From Bog-473 sp963701955 (GTDB lineage Bacteria; Actinomycetota; Acidimicrobiia; Acidimicrobiales; RAAP-2): 64,000 nucleotides of DNA. The translations under genes and the position numbers were made by a program. Where the stretch lies: assembly GCA_963701955.1 (NCBI GenBank), contig OY969694.1, positions 2,480,001 to 2,544,000 on the forward strand. Reading direction: 5' to 3'. The notes under the pieces are model-generated. The model saw nothing but the letters and a program-made list of their open reading frames with translations. It had not been told where the DNA came from and did no database searches. Every line of letters starts with the position of its first letter. Positions within the stretch are counted from its first letter, which is position 1. Below, piece after piece: positions 50,439 through 59,452 of this stretch.

Positions 50439-50851
50439 TGACCCTGACGGACGCGGGTCCGCTGATTGCCATCATCGACGCGGATGAGCCGGACCACGAG
50501 GCCTGTCTCGAGACCCTTGACCAGGTGAGTCTGCCCTTGGTCACGACGTGGCCGGCGTTCACAGAGGCGATGTACCTGCTGACCAGAGTGGGAGGGCTCA
50601 CCGGACAACGCGCATTGTGGCGGCTGATCCATTCCGGGCGTCTCGTTGTTGCCGACCTTTCGTCGTCGGCCGTGGAGCGGAGTGCGAAATTGATGGACCA
50701 ATACGCGGACAGGCCAATGGACCTAGCCGACGCCACGTTGGTGGCTCTGGCCGAGGAGCAGGGCCATCGAAGGATCTTTACGCTCGACTCGGACTTTCAC
50801 ATATATCGAATCCGAGGGCGCCATCGCTTCGAAGTGATTCCATCCCGTTGA
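50438..50851 (+). CDS. vapC: PIN-domain ribonuclease toxin (VapC-like)
   Basis: GTG 50438 overlaps the antitoxin stop. The 137-residue PIN domain has its four acidic positions: D5 in LTDAGPLIA, E in WPAFTEAMYLL, D in MDLADATLVALAEEQ and D in FTLDSDFHIYR. VapC toxins cut tRNA or rRNA and are neutralised by the RHH partner. It is complete in length. Neighbouring context (island, HNH, Fic) suggests stabilisation or defence of the island. The RNA target cannot be inferred. Confidence 0.9.
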   Translation: MTLTDAGPLIAIIDADEPDHEACLETLDQVSLPLVTTWPAFTEAMYLLTRVGGLTGQRALWRLIHSGRLVVADLSSSAVERSAKLMDQYADRPMDLADATLVALAEEQGHRRIFTLDSDFHIYRIRGRHRFEVIPSR

Positions 50852-50957
50852 TCTGCAATGGCGTCGTCTCCCCAAGGACAGAGGATGCCCGAGGCCGAGA
50901 CACCGGTGAAGGCCCGTGTGCAACCCGGGGCGATTCTCAAGGAGGACTGGTGCGCCG

Positions 50958-50979
50958 AGGTTAGCGATTCTGCTAACCT
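50958..50979. promoter_or_regulatory. XRE operator candidate
   Basis: AGGTTAGC (50958-50965) and GCTAACCT (50972-50979) are an exact 8-base dyad with spacer GATTCT, six bases before ATG 50986. It is placed so that the HTH protein could repress its own start. Confidence 0.7.
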
Positions 50980-50985
50980 GGCGAT

Positions 50986-51348
50986 ATGCTGGCTCCCCGT
51001 CCCGTAGGGCGATCTACCAGGCAGGCGAGTCGTCGACGTGCCCGGCAAAGCCCTGAATACCAGGCTGAGCTGGATCGACTTGAGCCTTACGAAGAGATCG
51101 CACGCCAAGTGATCCGGCTGCGGATGGATCACAACCTCTCGCAGGAGGCGCTGGCCCGTCGCGTGGGAACGACGAAATCTGCCATTTCACGGCTGGAGTC
51201 TGGCCACCATGCGCCGACGGTTGCCACACTTCACAAGGTTGCTTGGGCCTTCGACCGCCAGCTCGTGATCTCTTTCGGCGTACCAGCGGCGCCGAAATCG
51301 GGACGTCGCGTAACCAGACGCGCAGCGCCATCGGCGCGTATCGCTTAA
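50986..51348 (+). CDS. XRE-family helix-turn-helix protein (HigA-like)
   Basis: ATG 50986 follows an exact dyad. The 120-residue protein has a basic N-terminus and an HTH: VIRLRMDHNLSQEALARRVGTTKSAISRLESGHHAPTVATLHKVAWAFDRQL (about 44-95). This is the XRE fold as in HigA-type antitoxins. No HigB toxin lies next to it. A short frame upstream (50884 to about 51008, MPEAETPVKARVQPGAILKED) resembles the opening of another HigA and may be a remnant. It could act as an orphan regulator or second antitoxin. Confidence 0.8.
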   Translation: MLAPRPVGRSTRQASRRRARQSPEYQAELDRLEPYEEIARQVIRLRMDHNLSQEALARRVGTTKSAISRLESGHHAPTVATLHKVAWAFDRQLVISFGVPAAPKSGRRVTRRAAPSARIA

Positions 51349-51424
51349 GTACGCTGGCCCGACGCCCGAAGGCTTGCCCTTCGGAGCGGTTGGTCCGACC
51401 GCCCGGACTCATACCATTCGCCCC

Positions 51425-51910
51425 GTGGTCCTTCGCTGCACCAAGAAGCTCCTCGACGTCCTCAGGCCCCCTCAGGTATCGGCCGCCGAAACCGGTGAGG
51501 ACGACTGGTACGCCAACCTGCTCGTCCTCGATCGCCGCAAGTGTCTTCTCCTTACGCACGCCGCGACGTTGTTCAGCGTCTTCGAACCGGATATTCGAGT
51601 CGGTCAGCTCCGATCGACCCGCGAGCTCGTCTCGGCGCTCGTCGAGCGGGAGCTGCGCGAGGAGCAGCTTCCGCCGGACACGTTCGGCGACCTGGGGAGC
51701 GAGGCCCTGGTCGTCGCCAAGACCGCCGATCGAAGCGTGCTCGGCTGCATGAACGACATGGCCTTCCTCGCCGAGGTGGCCGTCGGCCAGAGTGGCGGCC
51801 TGGCCTCGCTGGATGACCGGGCGCTCAACCGCAGGCTTCGGCGCAACATCAACAGCGCCCGGGACTACCGGCGCCCCATCGACCTCATCCGAGAGAGGCT
51901 GGCGCCGTAG
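51425..51910 (+). CDS. Conserved hypothetical protein (DUF6933-like), 161 residues
   Basis: The GTG at 51425 begins MVLRCTKKLLDVLRP, an opening that I recall from the small family DUF6933 (M-x-x-R-C-T-K-K-L-L). The rest is mixed alpha/beta: DWYANLLVLDRRKCLLLTHAATLFSVF in the middle and GLASLDDRALNRRLRRNINSARDYRRPIDLIRERL at the end. No catalytic motif is obvious. Members frequently lie on mobile regions, which fits this island. The function is unknown. A start upstream at 51374 is possible but adds no family-like sequence. Confidence 0.65.
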   Translation: MVLRCTKKLLDVLRPPQVSAAETGEDDWYANLLVLDRRKCLLLTHAATLFSVFEPDIRVGQLRSTRELVSALVERELREEQLPPDTFGDLGSEALVVAKTADRSVLGCMNDMAFLAEVAVGQSGGLASLDDRALNRRLRRNINSARDYRRPIDLIRERLAP

Positions 51911-52007
51911 CGGCCCGTTGCCTCGGCAGACCGACGAAGTCACCAGCTCGCCACCTGCTCCGAGGGTGAGTCCGGGAGCGGTGGCAACGCCGCGCCAATA
52001 TGGGCGG

Positions 52008-55000
52008 GTGATCGTTCTCCATGCCGCCTGGCTGACCGGTTCAGGGCGCCTGGCTCTTTGGGCGGAGGGCGGAAACGGACAATCAACGCCGGGCCCCCGA
52101 CGCCGTCCGGCACGTCGGATCCCGCCCCATCCCTTTGCCCTCGATCCGGAAGGTCTGCGTCTGGCCGTCTCGGACACTGCAGGGATCGCGGCGGCGGACC
52201 TGCTGGGGGAGGACGTGAAACTCACGCTCCGACTCCCAGACGCGGATGGAGTTCCGATCGCCTCCGCGCTGGACGACGAGCGCTCGGGCGGACCACCTGG
52301 CGGCTCCGCAGCGTTCTCGAGCTCCTGGGAGGACCTCTCGTTGTGGACGGCCCCGGGGTACCTCGTCGACCCCTCTGCTGCATCGAAGTTCCTCCGGTCG
52401 ATGCCCTTGGTGAGGGGAAACGACCGGTCCTTCACCGACGCGGGACCCTCGGATGTCGAACTGGCGCCTGATATCCGCTTCGCTGCCCACGCGATCGAAA
52501 TGGTGGTCGAACTCCTGGCCCGGGGCCGGTTGCTGCCCGATCTCGAGTTCGTCGCCGGTCACTGGAGGGCCTGCTGGCGTCCCCTCATCGACGGTCACGA
52601 CCGCGGCCGGATCGAGGCGCTGGCGTGGGCCTTGCCGGCCTCGTTCACAGCGGTGCGCGTACCCGAGTCGAACACAGACGACTCGTTCGGTCAGCTGGGA
52701 CCCGAACCCAGTGACGAGGTCCTCCGCTCGCTGATGTGGGCCGTGACGGACGCTCTTGCCCGCGACCTGATCACGCCCGCCACGCCGAAGGCCCGGAGAC
52801 GGGGTGCCGGAGCGACCGTCGTCGATGCCTGGCTGCGTGCTCTCGGTTCACCCGACGGCTCCCTCGATGATTGCGAGGACGACGAGTTCGTGCAACTGGC
52901 CGGACGACTTGCCGTGTGGCACGCCACGAAGAGTGCGGAGGCCGAGGCGGTACGGACCTGTTTTCGGATCGTCCCTCCCCCTGATGAGGGCGAAGAGGGA
53001 GTGCTCGAGTCGGCGAACGTGCCCGCTCGAGCGAGGAGACGAAGGGACAGCTCGCCGGATTCGGAGCCGGTCTGGCGTATCGATTTCGCCCTCCAGGCGG
53101 TCGACGATCCGAGCCTGGTGGTTTCCGCCGAGGACGTCTGGTCCGACGGGCCCGAACTGACCGCCATCGGGCGCCACGTCGTGCACCCCGACGAGCACCT
53201 TCTGCGCGGCCTCGGTCAAGCGGCCCGTCTCGTCCCCGCGCTGGGGAAGACACTGTCCTCGGCAACCCCTTGCGCCTACAACACGGACGCTGCGGGCATC
53301 CTGACCTTCCTTCGCGAGGGCGCTCCTCTCTTGGAAGAGGCCGGTTTCGGCGTGCTCGCACCCCCGTGGTGGCGCTCGTCGAGGACCAGGCTCGGACTGC
53401 GGCTCAAGGCACGGACCCCCTCGTTGGGTGGGACTTCCACCGGCACCATCGGTCTCGACGGACTGTGCGACATCCGTTGGGAGGCCGTGCTGGGCGACGA
53501 CACCTTGAGCGTGACCGAACTCCGCCAGCTGGCTCGGCTGAAGCAGCCCCTCGTGCGTGTGCGCGGCCAATGGGTCGAGCTGCATCCACGGGGAGCTCTC
53601 GGCCGCCATCACCGCGGTCGGGAAGCGCGGCGCTGCGGGCGACGTCCTTTCCGCCGGAGAGGTCCTTCGCTCGGCGCTGGGGCTCGAGCCCGGTCCGGGA
53701 GATCTGCCGGTCGTCGAAGTGGCGGCCGACGACTGGCTTGGCGACCTGCTCTCCGGTGCCGAAGATCGAACGCTCGAGCCCACGCCGACGCCCGACGGAT
53801 TCGCCGGCGAGCTTCGCCCCTATCAAGAACGCGGGCTCGCCTGGCTGAGCTTCTTGGGCGAGCTCGGTCTTGGGGCCTGTCTGGCCGACGACATGGGACT
53901 GGGCAAGACGGCCCAGCTCCTCGCGCTGCTCGTCGACGAGCGGACCCGAGCCGCCGTCGCTCCGATCGGCCGGCAGCGGTCGGGTGCGTCGGGAACGGCT
54001 CGTCGAACGACGCAACGCAAACTGGGCCCGACGCTGGTGCTCTGCCCCATGTCCCTGGTGGGGAACTGGCAGCGCGAGGCTGCTCGTTTCGCTCCGAAGT
54101 TGGCCGTGTACGTCCACCACGGGCCGGACCGGCTCACGGACAAGGCCTTCACCAAGCACGCGGGCAAGGTGGACCTGGTCCTGTCGACCTACGGTCTCGC
54201 CACGCGTGACGCGGAGTTGCTGGCCAGCGTTCGCTGGCGCCGGTTGGTTCTCGACGAGGCACAACAGATCAAGAACAGCGCCGCCCGCACCACGCAGAGC
54301 GTCCGGTCGATTCCGGCCGAGCGGCGGATCGCCATGACCGGCACGCCGGTCGAGAATCGACTGAGCGAGCTCTGGTCGATCATGGAGTTCCTCAACCCCG
54401 GCATCCTCGGCTCCGAGCGCAGGTTCCGGGAGCGCTTCGCCGACCCGATCGAGCGCGAAGGCGACGGCGAGGTGGCGACCAGGCTGCGCCGGGTCACCGC
54501 CCCCTTCATCCTCCGCCGCCTCAAGACCGATCGGACGATCATCGCCGACCTTCCCGAAAAGCTCGAGATGAAGGAGTTCTGTCCCCTGACCCGCGAGCAG
54601 GCCACGCTGTACCAGGCTGTCGTCGACGACATGCTGGCCCGGATCGACGAAGCGGAGGGAATCGAACGGCGGGGCCTCGTCCTGGCCACCATGATGAAGC
54701 TCAAGCAGGTCTGCAACCATCCGGCGCACTTCCTGGCCGACGGGTCCTCCCTTGGTGGACGCTCGGGCAAGTTGACGCGCCTGGTCGAGATCCTCGGCGA
54801 GGCGATAGCCGAGGGCGACCGCTCACTCGTCTTCACCCAGTTCACCGAGATGGGCGGCATGCTCGAGCGGCACCTGCGCCACCGACTGCGGTGCGATGTC
54901 CTGTGGCTGCACGGCGGAGTGACCAAGCGGGCTCGCGACGCCATGGTCGAGCGCTTTCAGAGCAGTGACGGGCCGCCGGTGTTCCTCCTCTCCTTGAAGG

Positions 55001-55305
55001 CCGGCGGGACCGGCCTCAACCTGACGGCGGCAACCCAGGTCGTGCACTTCGATCGGTGGTGGAACCCGGCGGTGGAGGACCAGGCGACCGACCGGGCCTA
55101 TCGCATCGGCCAAAAGCACAACGTCCAAGTCCGCAAATTCGTCTGCGGAGGGACGCTCGAGGAGCGGATCGACACGATGATCGAGGCGAAACGGGCCTTG
55201 GCGGAGCGGATCGTCGGCACCGGAGAGGGCTGGCTGACCGAGTTGTCGACCGATCAGCTGCGCGAGGTCGTCGCCCTGTCGGCCGATGCCGTGGAGGACG
55301 ACTGA
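52008..55305 (+). CDS. SNF2-family helicase, frame broken once
   Basis: GTG 52008 opens MIVLHAAWLTGSGRLALWAE, an opening I recall for stand-alone bacterial SNF2 proteins. Residues 1-530 are an SNF2-associated accessory region. The ATPase halves follow: LRPYQERGLAWLSF, Walker A DDMGLGKTAQ, Walker B LVLDEAQQIKN, MTGTPVENRLSELWSIMEFL, KLKQVCNHPA, and helicase C with LVFTQFTEMG, LLSLKAGGTGLNL and DQATDRAYRIGQ. Two frames join when one base is removed near 53588, giving 1098 residues. Its stop shares one base with the SWIM gene start, so the pair is coupled. It is likely a DNA translocase acting with the SWIM partner; the purpose is unknown. Confidence 0.85.
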
Positions 55306-56288
55306 TGCCACCGCGCCGTCGATCCCGTCGTCCGTCGAGCCCAACCGGGCGACCTCCCGACGGCTGGTGGCCACCGGCCTCGAAGCCGATTGCGGTCGAG
55401 GGAGGGGTGACGGCCCGGAGCAAGCGCGGACAGATCGGTGACACCTGGTGGTCACGGCGCTTCATCGGCGTGCTGGAGTCGTTCGGAATCGGCAGCCGTC
55501 TGCAGAGGGGCAAGCGCTATGCCCGCGCCGGGCAGGTACTGAGCCTGGATCTCGTGCCCGGCCAGGTCCGCGCTTCAGTTCAAGGTTCGCGCTCCAAGCC
55601 GTACCGCGTCTTCATCGAGACGGAGATCTTGACCGACCTCGAGTGGGCCGGCATCGAGGACGTCATGGCGTCACGTGCAGTGTTCTTGGCCAGACTCTTG
55701 TCCGGAGAGATGCCCGAGGAGATCGAAGAGGCGTTCGTCGAGTCCGCGACCACCCTGTTCCCTGCTTCGGGCGACGACCTCGTCTCGGCGTGTTCCTGCC
55801 CCGACTGGGAGAATCCGTGCAAGCACGTGGCCGCGGTCTTCTATCTGATGGCCGAGGCCTTCGACGACGATCCCTTCCTCATCTTCGCCTGGCGAGGGCG
55901 GGACAAGGACCAGTTGCTCGCCGACCTGAGGGCCCGAAGGCACAGTCCGGGTGCAGGTGAGTCCGAGGCACAAACGTCTGTCGACGGATTACATGTGGGG
56001 AAGTTCGGATGGCCTACGTTCGACTCTGAACACAGGAACGCCACTCGATCAGCTGATATTGCCTCGTTTTGGGGTAATCCCGAGGACGCGTCGTCCATTG
56101 AGCTCCGACCACGTTCAGCAGTCGCTGCCGATCTGATCCTCCGACAGCTCGACCCATCACCGCTCGGCGAAGCCGCCAGCATCATTGATGAGCTCCGTCC
56201 GCTCTACGACGGCATCACCGCCCACGCGATCGCATTGGCTTTGGGTGAGGAGTCGAAATCGGGTTCTTCGGAAATGAGCGGGGTGTAG
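55305..56288 (+). CDS. SWIM zinc-finger protein with IS-altered C-terminus
   Basis: ATG 55305 overlaps the SNF2 stop by one base (TGATG). The 327-residue protein has a basic Pro/Arg N-terminus and a conserved-looking WWSRRFIGVLESFGIGSRLQRGKRYARAGQV. The SWIM motif is CSCPDWENPCKHVAAVFY near 165-182 with C-x-C and C-x-H complete. The C-terminal third is not recognisable. The IS starts at 56262, so the last residues GSSEMSGV come from it. Without the IS, the frame would read on as P-D-S and stop, so only three codons were lost. It is the constant partner of SNF2 in such clusters. Confidence 0.8.
   Translation: MPPRRRSRRPSSPTGRPPDGWWPPASKPIAVEGGVTARSKRGQIGDTWWSRRFIGVLESFGIGSRLQRGKRYARAGQVLSLDLVPGQVRASVQGSRSKPYRVFIETEILTDLEWAGIEDVMASRAVFLARLLSGEMPEEIEEAFVESATTLFPASGDDLVSACSCPDWENPCKHVAAVFYLMAEAFDDDPFLIFAWRGRDKDQLLADLRARRHSPGAGESEAQTSVDGLHVGKFGWPTFDSEHRNATRSADIASFWGNPEDASSIELRPRSAVAADLILRQLDPSPLGEAASIIDELRPLYDGITAHAIALALGEESKSGSSEMSGV
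56254..56261. repeat. Target site duplication, left
   Basis: CGAAATCG directly precedes the left terminal repeat and is repeated exactly at 57683-57690. The 8-bp length is that of ISL3-family insertions. Confidence 0.9.
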
Positions 56289-56311
56289 TAGTCGGATCCG
56301 CGGGCGCGTAG

Positions 56312-56366
56312 CGGGGGTCCACCAGTCTGAGGTTGTTCTACGACTTCAGATGGAGGTGGACCCCCG
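56312..56366. promoter_or_regulatory. Hairpin over the transposase start
   Basis: CGGGGGTCCACC (56312-56323) pairs exactly with GGTGGACCCCCG (56355-56366), with an inner TCTGA/TCAGA stem. The G of the GTG start at 56366 belongs to the right arm. In a read-through transcript the hairpin would bury the start and dampen transposase translation. Confidence 0.6.
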
Positions 56367-57669
56367 TGATCACTGACCCTACGCGCGCGCTGGCCTGGAT
56401 GATCGGACTTGGACGACATCGTGTTCCTCGGCGGTGGAGCCCGGCGAGGTGACGAGGCGGTGCATGTCGAGACGGTGCGACGACCGGCGGGGTGTCCGAC
56501 GCTGCGGTGTCGGTCGCCCAGGTGAAGGACCGGCGCCCGCGTCGAGCTCGTCGACCTCCCGCGTCTACGGCCGTCCCACCCGTCTGGTCTGGCACAAGCG
56601 GCGGATGGAGTGCGCCGACGCCGACTGCGACACGGGTCGTGGACCGAAGAGGACGACCGGATCGCCTCTCCTCGCCAGCTCCTCACCACCCGGGCCGCCC
56701 GGTGGGCGACGATCCAGGTCGGCCGCCATGCCCGGAGCGTCAACGAGGTGGCCACCGAGCTCGGCTGTGACTGGCACACCGTGAACGACACCGTCATCGC
56801 CTATGGCGAGGCCCTGCTCGAGGCCGACGCTGAACGCTTCGGCGACCGTCAGCGCCCTCGGGCTCGACGAGGTGCTGATGGTGCGGCTCGGCCCCTACCA
56901 CCGCCAGCACTTCTCCACCCAGATCGTCGACGTCGCGCGCGGCCAGCTCCTCGACGTCGTCCCTGGTCGCAGCAGCGCCGAGCCCATGGCCTGGTTGGCC
57001 GAACAGGGACCGCGGCTTCCGGGACAGCATCGAGCTACGGCACCCTGGATCTCTCCGGCCCCTACCGGCGGGTGTTCGAGCTCATGGTCCCTCGGCGCCA
57101 CGCTGGTCGCCGACCCGTTCCACGTGCTGCAAGCTACGCCAACACCAAGCTCGACGAGTGCCGACGGCGGGTGCAGAACGAGACCCTCGGGCATCGTGGT
57201 CGCAAGTCCGATCCGCTCTACCGGGGCCGGCGGCTGCTCACCAAGGCCAAGGAACGCCTCGACGACAAGGGGCACGAGAAGCTGACCGGACTGCTGCGGG
57301 CCGGCGACCCGAACGGCGACGTCGCCACCGTGCTGGGAGGCGAAGGAGGCGGTCCGCGAGCTCTACGCCCACGCCGATGCCGACCTCGCCCTCGAGTGGG
57401 TGACCCAGCTCGGCCGCGACCTCCAGGACGCCGACTACCCGATCGAGGCCCGCTCGCTCGGGCGCACGCTCATCCGCTGGCGGCATCAGATCGCCGCCTG
57501 GCACGAGGCCCACGTCACCAACGGACCCACCGAGGCGGTCAACAACTTGATCAAGCGGGTGAAGCGCGCCGCCTTCGGCTTCACGTCCTTCCGGAACTAC
57601 CGGATCCGCTCACTCCTCTACGCCGGCAAGCCCAACTGGGACCTGCTGGCCACGGTCACACCCCGCTGA
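56366..57669 (+). pseudogene. ISL3-family transposase, several frameshifts
   Basis: Pieces of one transposase lie in different frames in the right order. They are VITDPTRALAWMIGL at the GTG start, MECADADCDTG (zinc-finger region), TTRAARWATIQVGRHARSVNEVATELGCDWHTVNDTV (HTH), VSALGLDEVLMVRLGPYHRQHFSTQIVDVARGQLLDVVPGRS (the first catalytic aspartate), ATLVADPFHVLQ, and MTQLGRDLQDADYPIEARSLGRTL to the C-terminal TNGPTEAVNNLIKRVKRAAFGFTSFRNYRIRSLL with the catalytic glutamate. At least four single-base changes would be needed to restore one frame. No functional protein is made as written. Confidence 0.85.
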
Positions 57670-57682
57670 AATCCGAAGAGCC

Positions 57683-57690
57683 CGAAATCG
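57683..57690. repeat. Target site duplication, right
   Basis: An exact copy of CGAAATCG at the right end of the IS. The bases after it continue the SWIM frame to PDS and TAA. Confidence 0.9.
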
Positions 57691-58299
57691 CCCGACTCGT
57701 AAGGGCACCGCAACATGTCCCAGGTGTTGCTGAGCATCGGACCCACGACGACAAGCTTGCCTTGACGAACCACCCGCTGCGGCCGACGTCAGCTCGAGCT
57801 GCACGATGCCGGATATCAAGGTGTCTTTTGGCGCAAATGCCCAGAAAACGGCCGCCCGGCGTAGGCTCTATTCGGACCTATGATTTGACAAAAAGGTAAG
57901 TCCCCGACCTAAATGTCAAACAATGTAGGCAGAGAAATCTCGCCATGAATGCAAATTTGAGATGTAAAGCCGGAAACGGCTGTCACTACGTATCATATGT
58001 TGGCCACTCAGGCGAATCTACAGACCAGTTCAGAGGCGCAACTGGGACATCTGGACGACAGTTGTCATCTCGCCATTTACTCAAATAGGTGCTACGGATC
58101 AAAAGGTTGGCGTTGGGCACTGATATTGGAGTGAGGCCGCCTCCGGAGTGTAGGCGGGCATCGGAGTCAGACCAGATGGCGATGGGTGTCACGTGAAAGC
58201 GCGGCGCCGGGTTGGTACGGACCGGTGCACCTGGACCATGATCCTCTGAGCCATTCGAGAAGTTGCAGCCGAGTTCGACCAGGGGAGGGAGATCCAGAG
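57691..58299. other. Gene-free island end, AT-richer, with attR-like repeat
   Basis: I see no gene in these about 600 bases. The stretch 57880-58090 is clearly AT-richer than the surroundings. It holds TTTGACA (57884-57890) and its inverse TGTCAAA (57914-57920). At 58092-58115 lies CTACGGATCAAAAGGTTGG..., nearly the tRNA-Arg anticodon-loop segment. Dyads in an AT-rich arm next to a core are what an integrase arm site would look like. Confidence 0.6.
58092..58115 (+). other. attR candidate
   Basis: CTACGGATCAAAAGGTTGG repeats the tRNA-Arg sequence at 46327-46345 with a single difference (G to A at the eleventh base). Identity fades after that, as expected if the displaced tRNA 3' end is no longer under selection. 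Confidence 0.6.
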
Positions 58300-59439
58300 G
58301 TGTCGTCGCAGGACGGTTCGGGGGTGTCGGACGTCGATGCGTTCCGGTCGGAGCTGCGATCCTGGCTGCAGGCGCACCTGACCCCTGAGGTGGTCGAGGC
58401 GGGTGGCCGCAATATCGAGAGCAACCTCGAGGTGCTGCGGCAGTGGAACCGGCTGCTCGCCGACGGCGGCTGGGCCGCGCCGTCGTGGCCGGTCGAACAC
58501 GGCGGGCGTGGCGCCGGCGTCCCCGAGCAGCTCGTCTACATGGAGGAGATGAGCCGGGCGCGGGCGCCCGGCCCGGTGAACGTGATCGGCGTTTCGAACA
58601 TCGCGCCGGCGATCATGCACTTCGGCACCGACGAGCAGAAGGCGCGCTTCCTCACGCCGATGCTGCGCGGCGACGAGATCTGGTCGCAAGGCATGTCCGA
58701 GCCCGACGCGGGCTCCGACCTGGCCTCGCTGCGCACCAGCGCCGTCGAGGACGGCGACCACTTCGTGGTCAACGGGCAGAAGACGTGGAACTCCATGGGC
58801 CACTTCGCCGACTGGTGCCAGCTCTACGTGCGCACCGACCCGTCGGCCAAGAAGCACGCCGGCATCACCTGCTTCCTGGTCGACCTGCGCACGCCGGGCA
58901 TCGAGGCGCGGCCGCTCACCACCATCACCGGCGGCCAGGCCTTCGCCGAGCTCTTCTTCACCGACGCCCGCATCCCGCGCACGGCCATGCTCGGCGAGCT
59001 CCACGCCGGCTGGTCGGTGGCCATGACCACGCTCAGCAACGAGCGCGCCGGGGTGGCCCGGCTGCACCTCTCCCTGGCCAACCGGCTCGACGACCTTTTG
59101 GCCGACCCCCGGGCGCGCGAGGGGTTGGAGGACCCGGTCCTGCGGCAGCGGCTGGCCGGCATTTGGGCCGGGATCCGTTGCATGCGCTACCTGACGGAGC
59201 GCTCGCTCGCCGATCCCGCCGCGGCAGGGGCGGGCGGGAGCCTGGCCAAGCTGGCCTGGTCGCAGAACGACCAGGCGCTGGCCGCGCTCGCCGTCGACCT
59301 GATCGGCCTGGACGCGCTCGTGGACGACGACCGCTGGGGCGAGAACCTGCTCGCCGTACGCCAGGCCTCCATCGCCGGCGGCACCACCGAGATCAACAAG
59401 AACATCGTCGGCGAGCACGTGTTGGGGCTCCCCCGGTGA
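58300..59439 (+). CDS. Acyl-CoA dehydrogenase
   Basis: I chose GTG 58300 after AGGGGAGGGA; GTG 58324 is an alternative. The 379-residue protein has the usual FAD-binding words: WSQGMSEPDAGSDLASLRTSA, NGQKTWNSMGHFADWCQLYVRTD and LTTITGGQAFAELFFTD. It ends SIAGGTTEINKNIVGEHVLGLPR. It lacks an obvious catalytic glutamate at the usual late position, so a FadE-type heterodimer partner role is possible. It is the first gene of an operon for degradation of an acyl-CoA; the next gene starts 13 bases later. Confidence 0.9.
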   Translation: MSSQDGSGVSDVDAFRSELRSWLQAHLTPEVVEAGGRNIESNLEVLRQWNRLLADGGWAAPSWPVEHGGRGAGVPEQLVYMEEMSRARAPGPVNVIGVSNIAPAIMHFGTDEQKARFLTPMLRGDEIWSQGMSEPDAGSDLASLRTSAVEDGDHFVVNGQKTWNSMGHFADWCQLYVRTDPSAKKHAGITCFLVDLRTPGIEARPLTTITGGQAFAELFFTDARIPRTAMLGELHAGWSVAMTTLSNERAGVARLHLSLANRLDDLLADPRAREGLEDPVLRQRLAGIWAGIRCMRYLTERSLADPAAAGAGGSLAKLAWSQNDQALAALAVDLIGLDALVDDDRWGENLLAVRQASIAGGTTEINKNIVGEHVLGLPR

Positions 59440-59452
59440 CCGGAACGCGGCA

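Larger units (their letters stand above)
56262..57682. mobile_element. ISL3-family insertion sequence, 1421 bp
   Basis: The left end GGTTCTTCGGAAATGAGCGG matches the right end (reverse complement GGCTCTTCGGATTTCAGCGG) in about 16 of the first 20 positions. The GG-x-TCTTCGGA start is typical of ISL3. An exact 8-bp target duplication flanks it. The 5' part has a 12-bp dyad (56312-56323 and 56355-56366) that ends at the transposase start. It holds one degenerate transposase gene. The insertion changes the last codons of the SWIM gene. Confidence 0.9.
46327..58115. mobile_element. Probable tRNA-Arg integrated genomic island (about 11.8 kb)
   Basis: The left end is the anticodon loop to T-arm of tRNA-Arg (46327-46350). 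A degenerate direct repeat lies at 58092-58115: the first 19 bases match in 18 positions. Within it are integrase, HNH, Fic, VapBC, XRE, a small conserved gene, SNF2/SWIM and an IS, while flanking genes are metabolic. There are no conjugation, replication or phage structural genes, so it is either a satellite or a defence/toxin island. The right boundary rests on a short repeat. Confidence 0.65.

Noticed and set aside
50548..50964. Plus-strand frame overlapping the VapC gene
   Set aside because: It lies mostly inside the PIN toxin gene in another frame and has no start signal.
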